Below are positions 9,216 to 21,919 of a stretch of 64,000 bases of DNA, one piece after another. The notes beneath the pieces were generated by a model. It was given only the letters and a program-made list of their open reading frames with translations. It was not told the origin of the DNA and did not search any database. Within the stretch, counting starts at the first letter, position 1. The number at the start of each line of letters is the position of its first letter. The translations under genes were made by a program, and so were the position numbers. Source of the stretch: Victivallis vadensis (GTDB lineage: Bacteria; Verrucomicrobiota; Lentisphaeria; Victivallales; Victivallaceae); assembly GCF_003096415.1 (NCBI RefSeq), contig NZ_QEKH01000009.1, forward strand, positions 62,001 to 126,000, in the 5' to 3' direction.

Positions 9216-10370
9216 ATGCTGAAATCACTGCTCCGTTTCGCCGCGCTGTTCTGCTGCGCGGGAGTATTCGCGACGGAATCCACACTCGAACTCGATCCGA
9301 ATATGAAGCTCAAACCGGCCGACGCCGACGGTCTGAAGTACCTGCTCCCGGCGGAGAAACCGCTGCGGCTGACCGGCTTTTGCTGGTACGGTCAGGATCA
9401 CGTCTACCGGCGGCTGCCGGTCAGGCCGGACGGCAAGTTGAGCCGGGGCGTCGAAAATCTCGCATGGAACACCGCCGGCGGACAGGTCGCGTTCCGCTCC
9501 GACACCGGCCGGATCGTGCTGAAGGTCGAAATGCGTTCCAACAACGTGATGTACCACATGGCCCAGACCGGGAGCGCCGGTTTCGACCTCTATGCCGGAG
9601 CGCCCGGCGAACAGCGTTTCTTCGGCGTGACCCGCTTTCCGTCCGGAGCAAAGGAATATACCGCCCAGCTCTTCAAAGGCGAACGCAGAATGCGTGACTT
9701 CACGATCAACTTCCCGCTCTATGCGGGCGTGAAACAGGTATTCATCGGCGTCGACGCCGACGCGAAAGTGGAAGCGCCCCCCGCATGGAAGGACGACCGC
9801 CCGATCGTGATCTACGGCACTTCGATCACCCAGGGCGGCTGCGCGTCCCGGCCCGGCATGGCTTATACGAACCTGCTGAGCCGCCGCCTGAACCGCCCGG
9901 TGATAAACCTCGGCTTCTCCGGCAACGGCAAGGGCGAGCCGGAAGTCGCCGCCGAAATCGCGAAGATCAAAGATCCGGCGCTGATCGTGCTCGACTACGA
10001 GGCGAACGTGCACCGGGCCGACTTGATGCAAAAAACCTTGGCGCCCTTCATCGGCATCCTGCGCAAATCCCATCCCACCGTGCCGATCCTGCTCCTGACC
10101 AAAGTGCGCTACGCCGCCGAAGGCCGCGACCTGAAGCGGGGCAACGACCTGCCGCGCCCCGGCCATGTACAGGCAGTGCAGAAAGTCGAACGCGACACCT
10201 TCGACGCATTGAGCAGGAACGACCCGAATCTCCATTTCCACTCCGGCGACGACCTGCTCGGCCCGGATTTCGACGAATGCTCGGTGGACGGAGTCCATCC
10301 GACCGACCTCGGCTTCTACCGTATGGCCGAAAAACTCGAACCGGTCATCCGCAGCATCCTGCCCCGCTAG
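9216..10370 (+). CDS. secreted SGNH/GDSL hydrolase with N-terminal GxDLY domain
   Basis: Start 9216 is supported by AAAGGGA upstream and by the signal peptide MLKSLLRFAALFCCAGVFA. The 384-residue product carries the GFDLY motif of the GxDLY domain (Pfam family of that name) in its first half. An SGNH esterase domain follows: block I YGTSITQGG with the nucleophile Ser, block II GFSGNG, and block V DGVHPTDLG with the catalytic Asp and His. Enzymes of this architecture are carbohydrate O-acyl esterases or uncharacterised lipase-like hydrolases. Together with the MBL-fold protein it makes the enzymatic part of this locus. The substrate is unknown. A hairpin-rich repeat starts 9 nt after its stop codon. 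Confidence 0.82.
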   Translation: MLKSLLRFAALFCCAGVFATESTLELDPNMKLKPADADGLKYLLPAEKPLRLTGFCWYGQDHVYRRLPVRPDGKLSRGVENLAWNTAGGQVAFRSDTGRIVLKVEMRSNNVMYHMAQTGSAGFDLYAGAPGEQRFFGVTRFPSGAKEYTAQLFKGERRMRDFTINFPLYAGVKQVFIGVDADAKVEAPPAWKDDRPIVIYGTSITQGGCASRPGMAYTNLLSRRLNRPVINLGFSGNGKGEPEVAAEIAKIKDPALIVLDYEANVHRADLMQKTLAPFIGILRKSHPTVPILLLTKVRYAAEGRDLKRGNDLPRPGHVQAVQKVERDTFDALSRNDPNLHFHSGDDLLGPDFDECSVDGVHPTDLGFYRMAEKLEPVIRSILPR

Positions 10371-10379
10371 AATGGGGAT

Positions 10380-10727
10380 GCCTCCGGCGGCCGGGGGCGC
10401 TTCGCCCCCCGGTCCCCCAGACCGGCAAGGTGCCGGCGCCGGGTACGGTTTCGAGCTTTTTGCTGCGCAAAAATCTCAAAACCGGAGGTAGTATCTATCA
10501 GTTTATTTGCTCTATCGACCATTTACCGCACCGGCACGTTGCCGGTCGGGGCCGAACGTCGGCTTCGGTAACCGGACGAAGTGCCCTTGCCACCGGAGGT
10601 AATTTGTGCGCTACAGCGCCCAGCTACCGGAGCCTGATTGAAAATCAGGCCGCGTAGTGCACAAGGTCTGTAAACCGCAGGGTTGCAGACCCGCCTGCCG
10701 CGAAAGCGGCAGGGTTCCCCTACACTC
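10380..10727 (+). repeat. structured intergenic repeat, copy E1 of a tandem pair
   Basis: This is the first of two tandem copies with a 348-bp period, filling most of the 885-bp gap between the SGNH and GntR genes. I see a series of hairpins: 10391-10412 (CCGGGGGCG-CTT-CGCCCCCCGG), 10422-10436 (CCGGCA-AGG-TGCCGG), a long one containing AGCTTTTTGC/GCAAAAATCT, 10531-10545 (CCGGCA-CGT-TGCCGG), a stem pairing 10604-10614 with 10654-10664 around the hairpin 10632-10650, and a GCCTGCCGC-GAAA-GCGGCAGG hairpin. No convincing protein is encoded. The element starts 9 nt downstream of the SGNH stop codon. Confidence 0.85.
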
Positions 10728-11079
10728 GCCTCCGGCGGCCGGGGGCGCTTCGCCCCCCCGGTCCCCCAGACCGGCAAGGTGCCGGCGCCGGGTACGGTTT
10801 CGAGCTTTTTGCTGCGCAAAAATCTCAAAACCGGAGGTAGTATCTATCAGTTTATTTGCTCTATCGGCCATTTACCGCATCGGCACGTTGCCGGTCGGGG
10901 CCGAACGTCGGCTTCGGTAACCGGACGAAGTGCCTTGCCCGCCGGAGGCAACCCGCACGCGCCAGCGCCCAACACCCGGAGCCGGATCGCAGATCCGGCC
11001 GCGGCGTGTGCGAGGTCTGGAGGCCAAAGACCGTAAGACCCGCCTGCCGCGAAAGCGGCAGGCTTCCCCCACGCGAATC
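10728..11079 (+). repeat. structured intergenic repeat, copy E2 of a tandem pair
   Basis: This second copy is nearly identical to E1 over its first 215 bp, then diverged in sequence but not in fold. The stem 10954-10963 with 11003-11012 and the inner hairpin 10981-10999 replace the E1 stems by compensatory changes. The GCCTGCCGC-GAAA-GCGGCAGGC hairpin is retained. The start of a third, truncated copy (GCCTCCGCCG) follows at 11080. The remaining stretch to 11200 holds a CTTGGAGTGCGGAG motif at 11122 shared with other intergenic sites. Confidence 0.85.
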
Positions 11080-11206
11080 GCCTCCGCCGATTCGAAAAAC
11101 CACTGCGTACTGCCCAACCGCCTTGGAGTGCGGAGCCCGCAGGGGCGGCAAAGCCGACTTCAGCGCCGCTTTACCAAATTTTTTTCAACTTTTTTTGATT
11201 TGCCTC

Positions 11207-11243
11207 TTGGCATTCACATAGCAATCTGCTATAATATATAGCA
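11207..11243 (+). promoter_or_regulatory. promoter and overlapping operator of the GntR-type regulator
   Basis: TTGGCA (11207-11212), a 17-nt spacer and TATAAT (11230-11235) make a near-consensus sigma-70 promoter. Two overlapping inverted repeats cover the -10: ATAGCA-ATC-TGCTAT (11218-11232) and TGCTATA-ATA-TATAGCA (11227-11243). The result is three alternating half-sites. Binding here would block RNA polymerase, so the adjacent regulator probably represses itself. Confidence 0.72.
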
Positions 11244-11255
11244 AGACAGGATTAC

Positions 11256-12371
11256 ATGGAGATTTCTGCTATGCAAGTCAGGACACTGGGGAAAAGGACG
11301 GCGGACATCCGGGACCATCTGCTCCGGCAGATCGAGATCGGCAATTTTTCGCGGGGAGCCGCGCTGCCGTCGGAACGGGAGCTGGCCGAACAGCTCGACG
11401 CCAGCTACATGACGATCCGCAAGGCGATCGGCCAACTGGTGCAGGAGCGGTATCTGGAACGGGTTCCGCGGGTCGGCACCTTCGTTTCTTCGCAGATTCC
11501 GGCCGGCAAGGTCCAGCGCCAGCTGGGCATCATCGTCCCGGCGTGGACCGCGCCGGAAAACTCCGACTTCATCATGTACGCGAGCGAAGCCGCCGAACAG
11601 GATGACTGGCTGCCGAAGCTCTACTTCGCCCGCCACTGGGAAGACCGCACCCTGACCGACGCGTGGCAGAACTGCGATGCTCTGCTCTGCTTTGCGCCGC
11701 AGCCGATCAACCGGATGCCGGAGGAGCTGCTGAACCGGTTCCGCAGCCATCAGAAGCCGGTGGTGCTGATCGGCGTCCCGGCGCACCACTTCGGGTTGGA
11801 CACGGTCGCGGGTTCGATGGAGCTGGAGCTGGGGGTGCTTCTCGACCGGCTGGCGCAGGCCGGACACACCCGCATCGCGCTGGTCGAACAGTACAGCCTG
11901 ATGAACGACCAGCTCGAACTCGACACGCCGACCTTCTATTCGGTCTGGAAGCAGCGGATCACCGAAACCCTCGGCGCGGAGGCGGTCTCCGAACTGAGCA
12001 TTCTGGTGGAAACGCCCCGCTTCGAGCTGCCGCACCGGGCGATCTACGAGAAGCTGAAGGTGTTCGGCCGCAAGCCTCCCTTCACCGCGATCATCACGCG
12101 GGTTCCGTTTGTGTGGGGCGTGGCGGCGGCGCTGACCGACCTCGGCCTGAAGATACCGGAGGATGTATCGCTGGTTTCAAACGGCGACCGTCAGGAGGTT
12201 CCTTTTTATCGTCCCCGGCTCAGCTACCTGAAAGTACCGCTGCGCGACCACGCTTTCAAGGCGCTCGAACTGATCCGTGCCCGCGAACAGAATCCCGCGC
12301 TGCCGGTCCAGTACGCGATGATCCAGCCCGTATTCGTCGAAGGCGAAACGCTCAAACAACTCAATCATTGA
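11256..12371 (+). CDS. GntR-family regulator with LacI-type sensor domain
   Basis: The 371-residue protein has an N-terminal GntR winged helix-turn-helix (LPSERELAEQLDASYMTIRKAI, about residues 42-65, then a GTFVS wing) joined to a periplasmic-binding-protein-like sugar-sensing domain. This is the AraR-type arrangement. Either ATG 11256 (AGGA 4 nt upstream) or ATG 11271 (GGAG 9 nt upstream) may be the start. It is followed after 20 nt by a secreted glycosidase and a pseudopilin, so it is likely the operon's own regulator, with the operator overlapping its promoter. The ligand is unknown. Confidence 0.85.
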   Translation: MEISAMQVRTLGKRTADIRDHLLRQIEIGNFSRGAALPSERELAEQLDASYMTIRKAIGQLVQERYLERVPRVGTFVSSQIPAGKVQRQLGIIVPAWTAPENSDFIMYASEAAEQDDWLPKLYFARHWEDRTLTDAWQNCDALLCFAPQPINRMPEELLNRFRSHQKPVVLIGVPAHHFGLDTVAGSMELELGVLLDRLAQAGHTRIALVEQYSLMNDQLELDTPTFYSVWKQRITETLGAEAVSELSILVETPRFELPHRAIYEKLKVFGRKPPFTAIITRVPFVWGVAAALTDLGLKIPEDVSLVSNGDRQEVPFYRPRLSYLKVPLRDHAFKALELIRAREQNPALPVQYAMIQPVFVEGETLKQLNH

Positions 12372-12391
12372 CCAACCGCAGGAGAAGTATC

Positions 12392-14863
12392 ATGTATCGC
12401 TCAAAATTTGCGTTAATAGAATTTCTGATTGTTTCAATAATGACGATGGCCGCCCCTGCCGCCGTCCCCGGAGCAGAGTTTGGAATCACGGCTGAGGCCC
12501 CCGGAGCGGCATTCACTTCACGCGAGAAGCCGGAATTCAGGCTTGCCGTTCCGGAAGATTTTTCCGGGGAGTGGCAACTGCGAGACTGGGATGGCGCCTT
12601 GCTGAAAACCGGCACGGCAACAGATCCGGAACTTGTACTTGCTCCGCTTGAATGCGGTTATTACGTTCTGACCGTAACCGGACAAAACGGACAAAAAAGC
12701 GAACGCAGCTTTGCCGTTGTCCGCGACCCCGCCGACCGGAATCCCGGTGGGCCGCAGCCCTTTGCGCTCGATGCCGCCGTCAGTTGGCTCGGACGTCCCG
12801 ATCCGAAGAATCCTTTCTTTAAAGGCGAAGGCTTCGACACAATCATCGAGCTGGCCCGCCGCGCCGGCTGTCCGCTTGTACGGGAACGGCTCAGTTGGGG
12901 TGAAACCAACCCGGAACCCGGCGTCTACCGCTGGAAACAGTACGGCAGCAACGCTCAAAAGCTCGCCGAAAAAAGCGTAGGCATCTCCGGCATGTTCCAC
13001 GATTCACCGAAGTGGACGCGGACGCACTCTCCGAAACTGCCGGATGATCTCGCGGCGCTCCATGACTACGCACGCACACTCTCATCGACCTTCAAGGGAC
13101 GGATTACCGACTGGGAGTTCTGGAATGAACAGGATATCGGTTTCGCGCCGGAACCGGCCTGGGATTACGCCGCCGCCCTCAAAGCCGCCGCCCTTGGTTT
13201 CAAGGCGGGTGATCCTGACGTTCCGGTGCTGCTGGGCGGCATCGCATTTACGCCGCTGGCCAACTGCAACGCGGTGGCGATGCTCAATGACGCGGCGGCC
13301 TATATCGACATATTCAACGTCCACTGTTACCGGCCGCTGACTGATTTTTCCGATGCCGTCACCAACATCCGCGCGCTGATGAACCGCGCCGGGATTGCCG
13401 GCATGCCGCTCTGGATCACCGAACTGGGCTGTCTCTCCGAAGGCTCCGGCAGGGCTTCAAGCGGCGTGCCGGGCACCAAAGCCCACACGCCGGACCAGGA
13501 GTTGCTGGTCGCGGAATATCTGGTCAAAAGCCAGCTAACGCTTCAGGCGCTCGGAGTGGAAAAGAGCTTCTTTTTCGTTCTCGCCCCCTACAATGAGATC
13601 GGCGGAGCCAAGGACTGGGGGCTGATGCGCCGCGATTACACCGTCAAGCCCGGCTACGCCGCCTACGCGAACCTGACCGACCGTCTCGGGGCGGCCACAT
13701 TCGAGGGGCGGTATGAGACCGGCGTTCCGCAGGTGGACGCCTTGCTCTACCGGATGCCGGACAGCACTCAGACGCTGGTGTTCTGGAGCCGTTCCGAATT
13801 TGAAACGCAGGGCACCGTTCCCGGAATTACCACGCAAAACCGTTTTGCCCGCGTCTTCACCCAGAAACGTATTCCGCCGGGTGCCCGGCTCTTTGACCTG
13901 ACCGGCATGGAACGTCCGCTGAAACGCGAAACAACGGGCGGCATTCAGTTGACCGCCACTCGCTTTCCTGCCTACCTGACCGGACTTTCCGGCCTGAAGG
14001 CAAAAGCTGTCTCTCCCGCCGTCCGACCGGTGCGCGTCGATGTTTCCGATATGGACCGCACCATCGTGGCCAAAGCGACCATGCTCGACGGTTTCTCAAT
14101 CGCCCGCACCAAAGACAGCATCGACTGGGAAGGAGACTCCGGCAGGATGCGCATTGAATTGTACAATTTCTCCGACACGAAAAAGCGCGGACGGCTCCGT
14201 ATTTCCGGCGGCAGGGTCGAAGGGGTCCCCGCCGAGGTCACGATTCCCGCCCGCGGCAGAACCGAATTCATCCTCCGTTTCCAGCCGGAAGTGGATCAAA
14301 AGAGCTTTGCGGGGCAATTTGAACTCAACGGGGAGTTCAGCGGCAGACGGATCAGCCGCCTCCACATTCCGGTCCTCGCCCGGCATCTGATGGCCTCCGG
14401 CATGACTTCAGTTCCCTTCAAGAACCTGATGGACCCGTCCAACTGGCGCGCCAGTTCCTCCGGCAAGCTGAATATCAGCTATGACAAACAGGAACAGGCG
14501 GTAAAGTTCGACGTCAAGTTCCGTCCCCAGACCGATCGCTGGATTTACCCGGAATACATCCTCCAGCTGCCGCAGGAATCCCTGAAGGATGCCGCAGGCA
14601 TCGCTTTCGAGGTCAAAGCAGAACCTGCCGGCGCGATCAAGCAGATGCTCGCAATGTTCGTGAACGACCTCAGCAACGACCGAGGCAAGGCCGTCTGGCT
14701 TCAGGTCAATCCGCCGGATGCCAAATGGCAGGAACGGGTCGTTTCCTTCCACCCGGAAATCCCGAAGCCGGATAAAATCAGGATGCTCCGGATCGGGTTC
14801 AATCTCGGGAAAGACCATTTCACCTATTACCTGCGCAATTTCCGGATTCTCTACAACCACTGA
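12392..14863 (+). CDS. exported clan GH-A glycoside hydrolase with prepilin-like N-terminus
   Basis: ATG 12392 follows an AGGAGA box, giving an 823-residue protein. The catalytic barrel (about 120-430) shows the acid/base motif WEFWNEQD with Glu246 and the nucleophile motif WITELG with Glu344, as in GH39/GH5/GH51-type retaining enzymes. An N-terminal beta-sandwich (30-115) and a C-terminal region (about 470-823) with probable carbohydrate-binding-like folds surround it. The N-terminus is odd: MYRSKFALIEFLIV resembles the prepilin [11 protein letters not shown] pattern, with Phe at +1 and Glu at +5, before an Ala-rich segment. It may be a normal signal peptide or a pilin-like anchor. The next gene, 18 nt downstream, is a true pseudopilin. 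Confidence 0.78.
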   Translation: MYRSKFALIEFLIVSIMTMAAPAAVPGAEFGITAEAPGAAFTSREKPEFRLAVPEDFSGEWQLRDWDGALLKTGTATDPELVLAPLECGYYVLTVTGQNGQKSERSFAVVRDPADRNPGGPQPFALDAAVSWLGRPDPKNPFFKGEGFDTIIELARRAGCPLVRERLSWGETNPEPGVYRWKQYGSNAQKLAEKSVGISGMFHDSPKWTRTHSPKLPDDLAALHDYARTLSSTFKGRITDWEFWNEQDIGFAPEPAWDYAAALKAAALGFKAGDPDVPVLLGGIAFTPLANCNAVAMLNDAAAYIDIFNVHCYRPLTDFSDAVTNIRALMNRAGIAGMPLWITELGCLSEGSGRASSGVPGTKAHTPDQELLVAEYLVKSQLTLQALGVEKSFFFVLAPYNEIGGAKDWGLMRRDYTVKPGYAAYANLTDRLGAATFEGRYETGVPQVDALLYRMPDSTQTLVFWSRSEFETQGTVPGITTQNRFARVFTQKRIPPGARLFDLTGMERPLKRETTGGIQLTATRFPAYLTGLSGLKAKAVSPAVRPVRVDVSDMDRTIVAKATMLDGFSIARTKDSIDWEGDSGRMRIELYNFSDTKKRGRLRISGGRVEGVPAEVTIPARGRTEFILRFQPEVDQKSFAGQFELNGEFSGRRISRLHIPVLARHLMASGMTSVPFKNLMDPSNWRASSSGKLNISYDKQEQAVKFDVKFRPQTDRWIYPEYILQLPQESLKDAAGIAFEVKAEPAGAIKQMLAMFVNDLSNDRGKAVWLQVNPPDAKWQERVVSFHPEIPKPDKIRMLRIGFNLGKDHFTYYLRNFRILYNH

Positions 14864-14881
14864 TCAGAAAGGAAACGCAAG

Positions 14882-15601
14882 ATGAAAAAAAGCAATTTCA
14901 CCCTCATTGAACTGCTCATCGTCATCGCGATCATCGCCATTCTCGCCGCCATGCTGCTGCCCGCCCTGAACCAGGCGCGCAAAAAAGCGAAGATCATGTC
15001 CTGCGCCAACAACCTGAAAACCCTGGGAACTTATACGCAGCTTTACTGCGGTGATTACGCCGACATGCTGCCGCCGCTGTGCAACCAGAAAAACAGTGAA
15101 CTCTGGACCTCCGTACTTCACAACTACATCACGCCCGGCGCCGACTGGAGAATCAGCACAACCAATATCTTCGTGACAACCGCCGGGGCGGAAGACGCCG
15201 GAACTTTCTCCAGAGGGCGCAGGAGTTTCTTCGTCTGCCCAATCGCCCGGGAAATCGGCCGGACCGTGACTCCGACCTACGGGCGCAATGCGCTGTTTCC
15301 CTTCAACCCGGCTTCACCGACCTCCACGCAGTGGTTCGGCTCCGCCAAACTGAGCCGATTCAAACGCCCGGCCGGAACCGTACTCTACGGCGACACCTAT
15401 CCGGACAGCGCCGGAAGCCTGATGCAGGGCAGTCATTACCTGAAAGCCTCCATGCTGAACGGCGTCTGCGGCAACCTCCACAACGACGGCGACCGACTCA
15501 ATATCTGCTGGGCCGACGGCCACGTCAGCAGTACAGCCGCCGCCGCGCTGAAAGGGGAACATGAAGCCGGAGAGCCGGCGAGTGTCTGGACCTGTTACTG
15601 A
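14882..15601 (+). CDS. prepilin-type N-terminal methylation domain protein (pseudopilin-like)
   Basis: The 239-residue protein begins [14 protein letters not shown], with Asn before the mature Phe and Glu at +5. A GAAAGGAAA box lies ahead of the ATG. The C-terminal [11 protein letters not shown] matches the DGH part of the family signature, with an 11-residue gap to the preceding His. It is the last gene of the operon with the GntR-type regulator and the glycosidase. Confidence 0.84.
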   Translation: MKKSNFTLIELLIVIAIIAILAAMLLPALNQARKKAKIMSCANNLKTLGTYTQLYCGDYADMLPPLCNQKNSELWTSVLHNYITPGADWRISTTNIFVTTAGAEDAGTFSRGRRSFFVCPIAREIGRTVTPTYGRNALFPFNPASPTSTQWFGSAKLSRFKRPAGTVLYGDTYPDSAGSLMQGSHYLKASMLNGVCGNLHNDGDRLNICWADGHVSSTAAAALKGEHEAGEPASVWTCY

Positions 15602-15634
15602 TCCGAATCCTGTCCGGAGCGCGGAAAGCGCCGC

Positions 15635-16978
15635 TTATACCCGGCGGTTCTTCCAGCGGCCGCTCCAGAGGTAGAGGAACGACGCGAGGCCGATCGTCAG
15701 CGCGTAGGTCGAATCGCACAGCCAGCAGAGCGCCACGCTCGAACGCAGCACGATCACCACAATATAGATCGCGACGCCGTACACCACCGTCGCGATCAAT
15801 TCAATCAGCAGCGCCACGCGGGTGTTGCCGGTGCCGGAAACCGCGTTGTAGACGATGTACGCCCCCGTCTGGATCATCGTGTTGATCACAATCGCGTACA
15901 TCGTTTCGCGCGTCGCGTCGATCAGCACCGCGCTGTCGGTGAAGATCCGCAAAATCGGATTCGGGAAAAGCGCGAAGATCACCAGAAACGCGCCGCTGCC
16001 GATGAAGGCCAGCCCCGCCGTGCGGCGGATCAGCTTCAGCACCTGGTCGGAGTGCCCGGCGCCGATCAGGTTGCTGACCAGCGAGCTTGTGACCGTCGCG
16101 AACGCGCTGAACATCATAAATGAGATGTTCGACACGCTGCGGATGATGTTCACCACCGCCAGCGGCTGTTCGCCGAGGTGTTCCACCGCCAGAAAGAAGC
16201 CGAACCAGATTCCGACCGCGATGAAAAGCTGGAGCATCGTCCAGACCGAAGTATCCATGATTTCGCGCAGCAGCTTCCAGTCAAAGCGCCCGAACACATT
16301 CAGCGCGTACTTTTCCACATCCACCCGCCGCCGGGTGTAGACGATGAAAAACACCAGCCCGGCCGCCTCCGCGATCACCGATGCGATCGCCGCGCCAGCC
16401 ACGCCCAGCACCGGAAAGCCGCACTTGCCGAAGATCAGCACGTAATTGAACAGCACATTGGTCAGCAGCATCACCACCGAGCTGAGCGTCAGCACCTTCG
16501 TGTCGGTGACCGCGACGAAAAACGCCCGGAACATCACCGCGACGAAGACCACGAAAAATCCGAGGCTGCGCCAGTTCACATAACGCATGGTTTCGGCGTA
16601 CACCGCATCCGAGGTGATCGCCGGACGCAGCACCAGCGGCGTCAGGAAATAAGAGAGCAAAAACAGCCCCGCCGCCAGCGCCGCCATAAACCGGCAGCCG
16701 CAATAGAAGATGCGGCCGATTTCGGCCACCCTGCCCTCGCCGTTGCGGCGGGCCATGATGATCTGCGCACCGATGCTGAAGCCGAAACCGATCATATAGA
16801 CCGCGAGATAGTAAATACTGCCGAGCGCGGCCGCACCGAGTTCAACTTCACCGACGCGGCCGAGAAAGGCGGTGTCGGTCATGCCGATCAGGTGCTGCAT
16901 CAACAGACTGACCATCACCGGCCAGGTGAGAAGCCAGATGCGGCGGCAGCTCAAAGAAGATAAGTCGAAAGTTTCCAT
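15635..16978 (-). CDS. MATE-family multidrug/sodium antiporter
   Basis: I set the start at ATG 16978 (METFDLSSLSCRRIWLLTWP). A longer reading to 17137 would run through a repeated hairpin and lacks family similarity. The 447-residue protein has about 12 hydrophobic segments and the typical MATE opening PVMVSLLMQHLIGMTDTAFLG, which repeats the family fold in its second half. Members export cationic drugs or metabolites in exchange for sodium or protons at the inner membrane. It lies downstream of lacZ on the same strand but is separated by about 230 nt containing hairpins, so co-transcription is uncertain. Confidence 0.88.
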   Translation of the reverse strand: METFDLSSLSCRRIWLLTWPVMVSLLMQHLIGMTDTAFLGRVGEVELGAAALGSIYYLAVYMIGFGFSIGAQIIMARRNGEGRVAEIGRIFYCGCRFMAALAAGLFLLSYFLTPLVLRPAITSDAVYAETMRYVNWRSLGFFVVFVAVMFRAFFVAVTDTKVLTLSSVVMLLTNVLFNYVLIFGKCGFPVLGVAGAAIASVIAEAAGLVFFIVYTRRRVDVEKYALNVFGRFDWKLLREIMDTSVWTMLQLFIAVGIWFGFFLAVEHLGEQPLAVVNIIRSVSNISFMMFSAFATVTSSLVSNLIGAGHSDQVLKLIRRTAGLAFIGSGAFLVIFALFPNPILRIFTDSAVLIDATRETMYAIVINTMIQTGAYIVYNAVSGTGNTRVALLIELIATVVYGVAIYIVVIVLRSSVALCWLCDSTYALTIGLASFLYLWSGRWKNRRV

Positions 16979-17009
16979 AGTTCTGATACAAGATTCAAAG
17001 TCCACCGCG

Positions 17010-17115
17010 CCGGCACGTTGCCGGTCGGATAAGCTCCAAGCATCCGCAATAATAAAAGCCGGGACCGCTTGGAAAGCGGAGATGAGTCTCCGCACTCCAA
17101 AGTTTTCGTCCCGGC
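17010..17115 (-). repeat. dispersed intergenic hairpin elements between lacZ and the MATE gene
   Basis: 17010-17024 is CCGGCA-CGT-TGCCGG, a member of the CGGCA-N3-TGCCG hairpin family. 17058-17115 is a compound hairpin: GCCGGGAC pairs with GTCCCGGC, enclosing 17068-17102, whose reverse complement begins CTTTGGAGTGCGGAGA. The inner part is nearly the same as 31071-31102. The rest of the 232-bp gap shows no gene. Confidence 0.65.
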
Positions 17116-17210
17116 AGAAACGGCACGCTCCGGCCAATCGGATAGAGACTGCCCTCGCAACGGCTCCGCGCTCCGAACCGCCCGCTCAGATACGCTTCGC
17201 GGCTATTTTT

Positions 17211-21612
<4,402 letters not shown>

Positions 21613-21616
21613 AACC

Positions 21617-21919
21617 TTATCGTTCCAAAATTGCTTTGAGTTGTTCCGCCGTGATGCCGGAAAGCTCCAGCACCTTGCTGCGCCCGGTCTGCCCCGAACG
21701 CAGCTCCACCGCGCTCTTCGGCAGGCCGCTCCACTCCGCGAAAAGACGGCAAAGCAACTGATTCGCCTTGCCGTCCACCGGGGGAGCCTGAAGCGCGATT
21801 TTCACCGCGTCGCCGTACATCCCGACCACCGCGTTCCGGCTCGCTCCGGGCTGCACCCGGAGCGAAACCAGACAGCCGCCCTTCGTCGCCTTAAAGGCTG
21901 TTTCCGACAGAACCGGCAT
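21617..21919 (-). CDS. DUF167 (YggU-family) protein
   Basis: This 100-residue protein has the family core VSLRVQPGASRNAVVG, then VKIALQAPPVDGKANQLL and SGQTGRSKVLELSG. The family is small, conserved and of unknown function. The gene overlaps the end of ftsH by 29 nt and precedes apgM by 4 nt, suggesting translational coupling. The start at 21919 lacks a strong ribosome binding site, consistent with coupling. Confidence 0.88.
   Translation of the reverse strand: MPVLSETAFKATKGGCLVSLRVQPGASRNAVVGMYGDAVKIALQAPPVDGKANQLLCRLFAEWSGLPKSAVELRSGQTGRSKVLELSGITAEQLKAILER

Noticed and set aside
10604-10720. Possible tRNA or tmRNA-like gene in the structured repeats
   Set aside because: There are no T-loop (GGTTCRANNCC), D-loop or anticodon-arm features, and no CCA-compatible acceptor stem of 7 bp at the right distance.
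10380-11079. CRISPR array or integron attC cassette array
   Set aside because: The units are 350 bp without short repeats and spacers, and I found no conserved GTTRRRY/RYYYAAC core pair.
11663-12391. Upstream extension of the glycosidase frame into the GntR gene
   Set aside because: It is the alternative frame of the regulator. A clear RBS and signal-like N-terminus place the start at 12392.
16979-17137. N-terminal extension of the MATE protein
   Set aside because: The extension is rich in Arg/Cys, overlaps two intergenic hairpins, and the family-typical sequence starts at METFDLSS.
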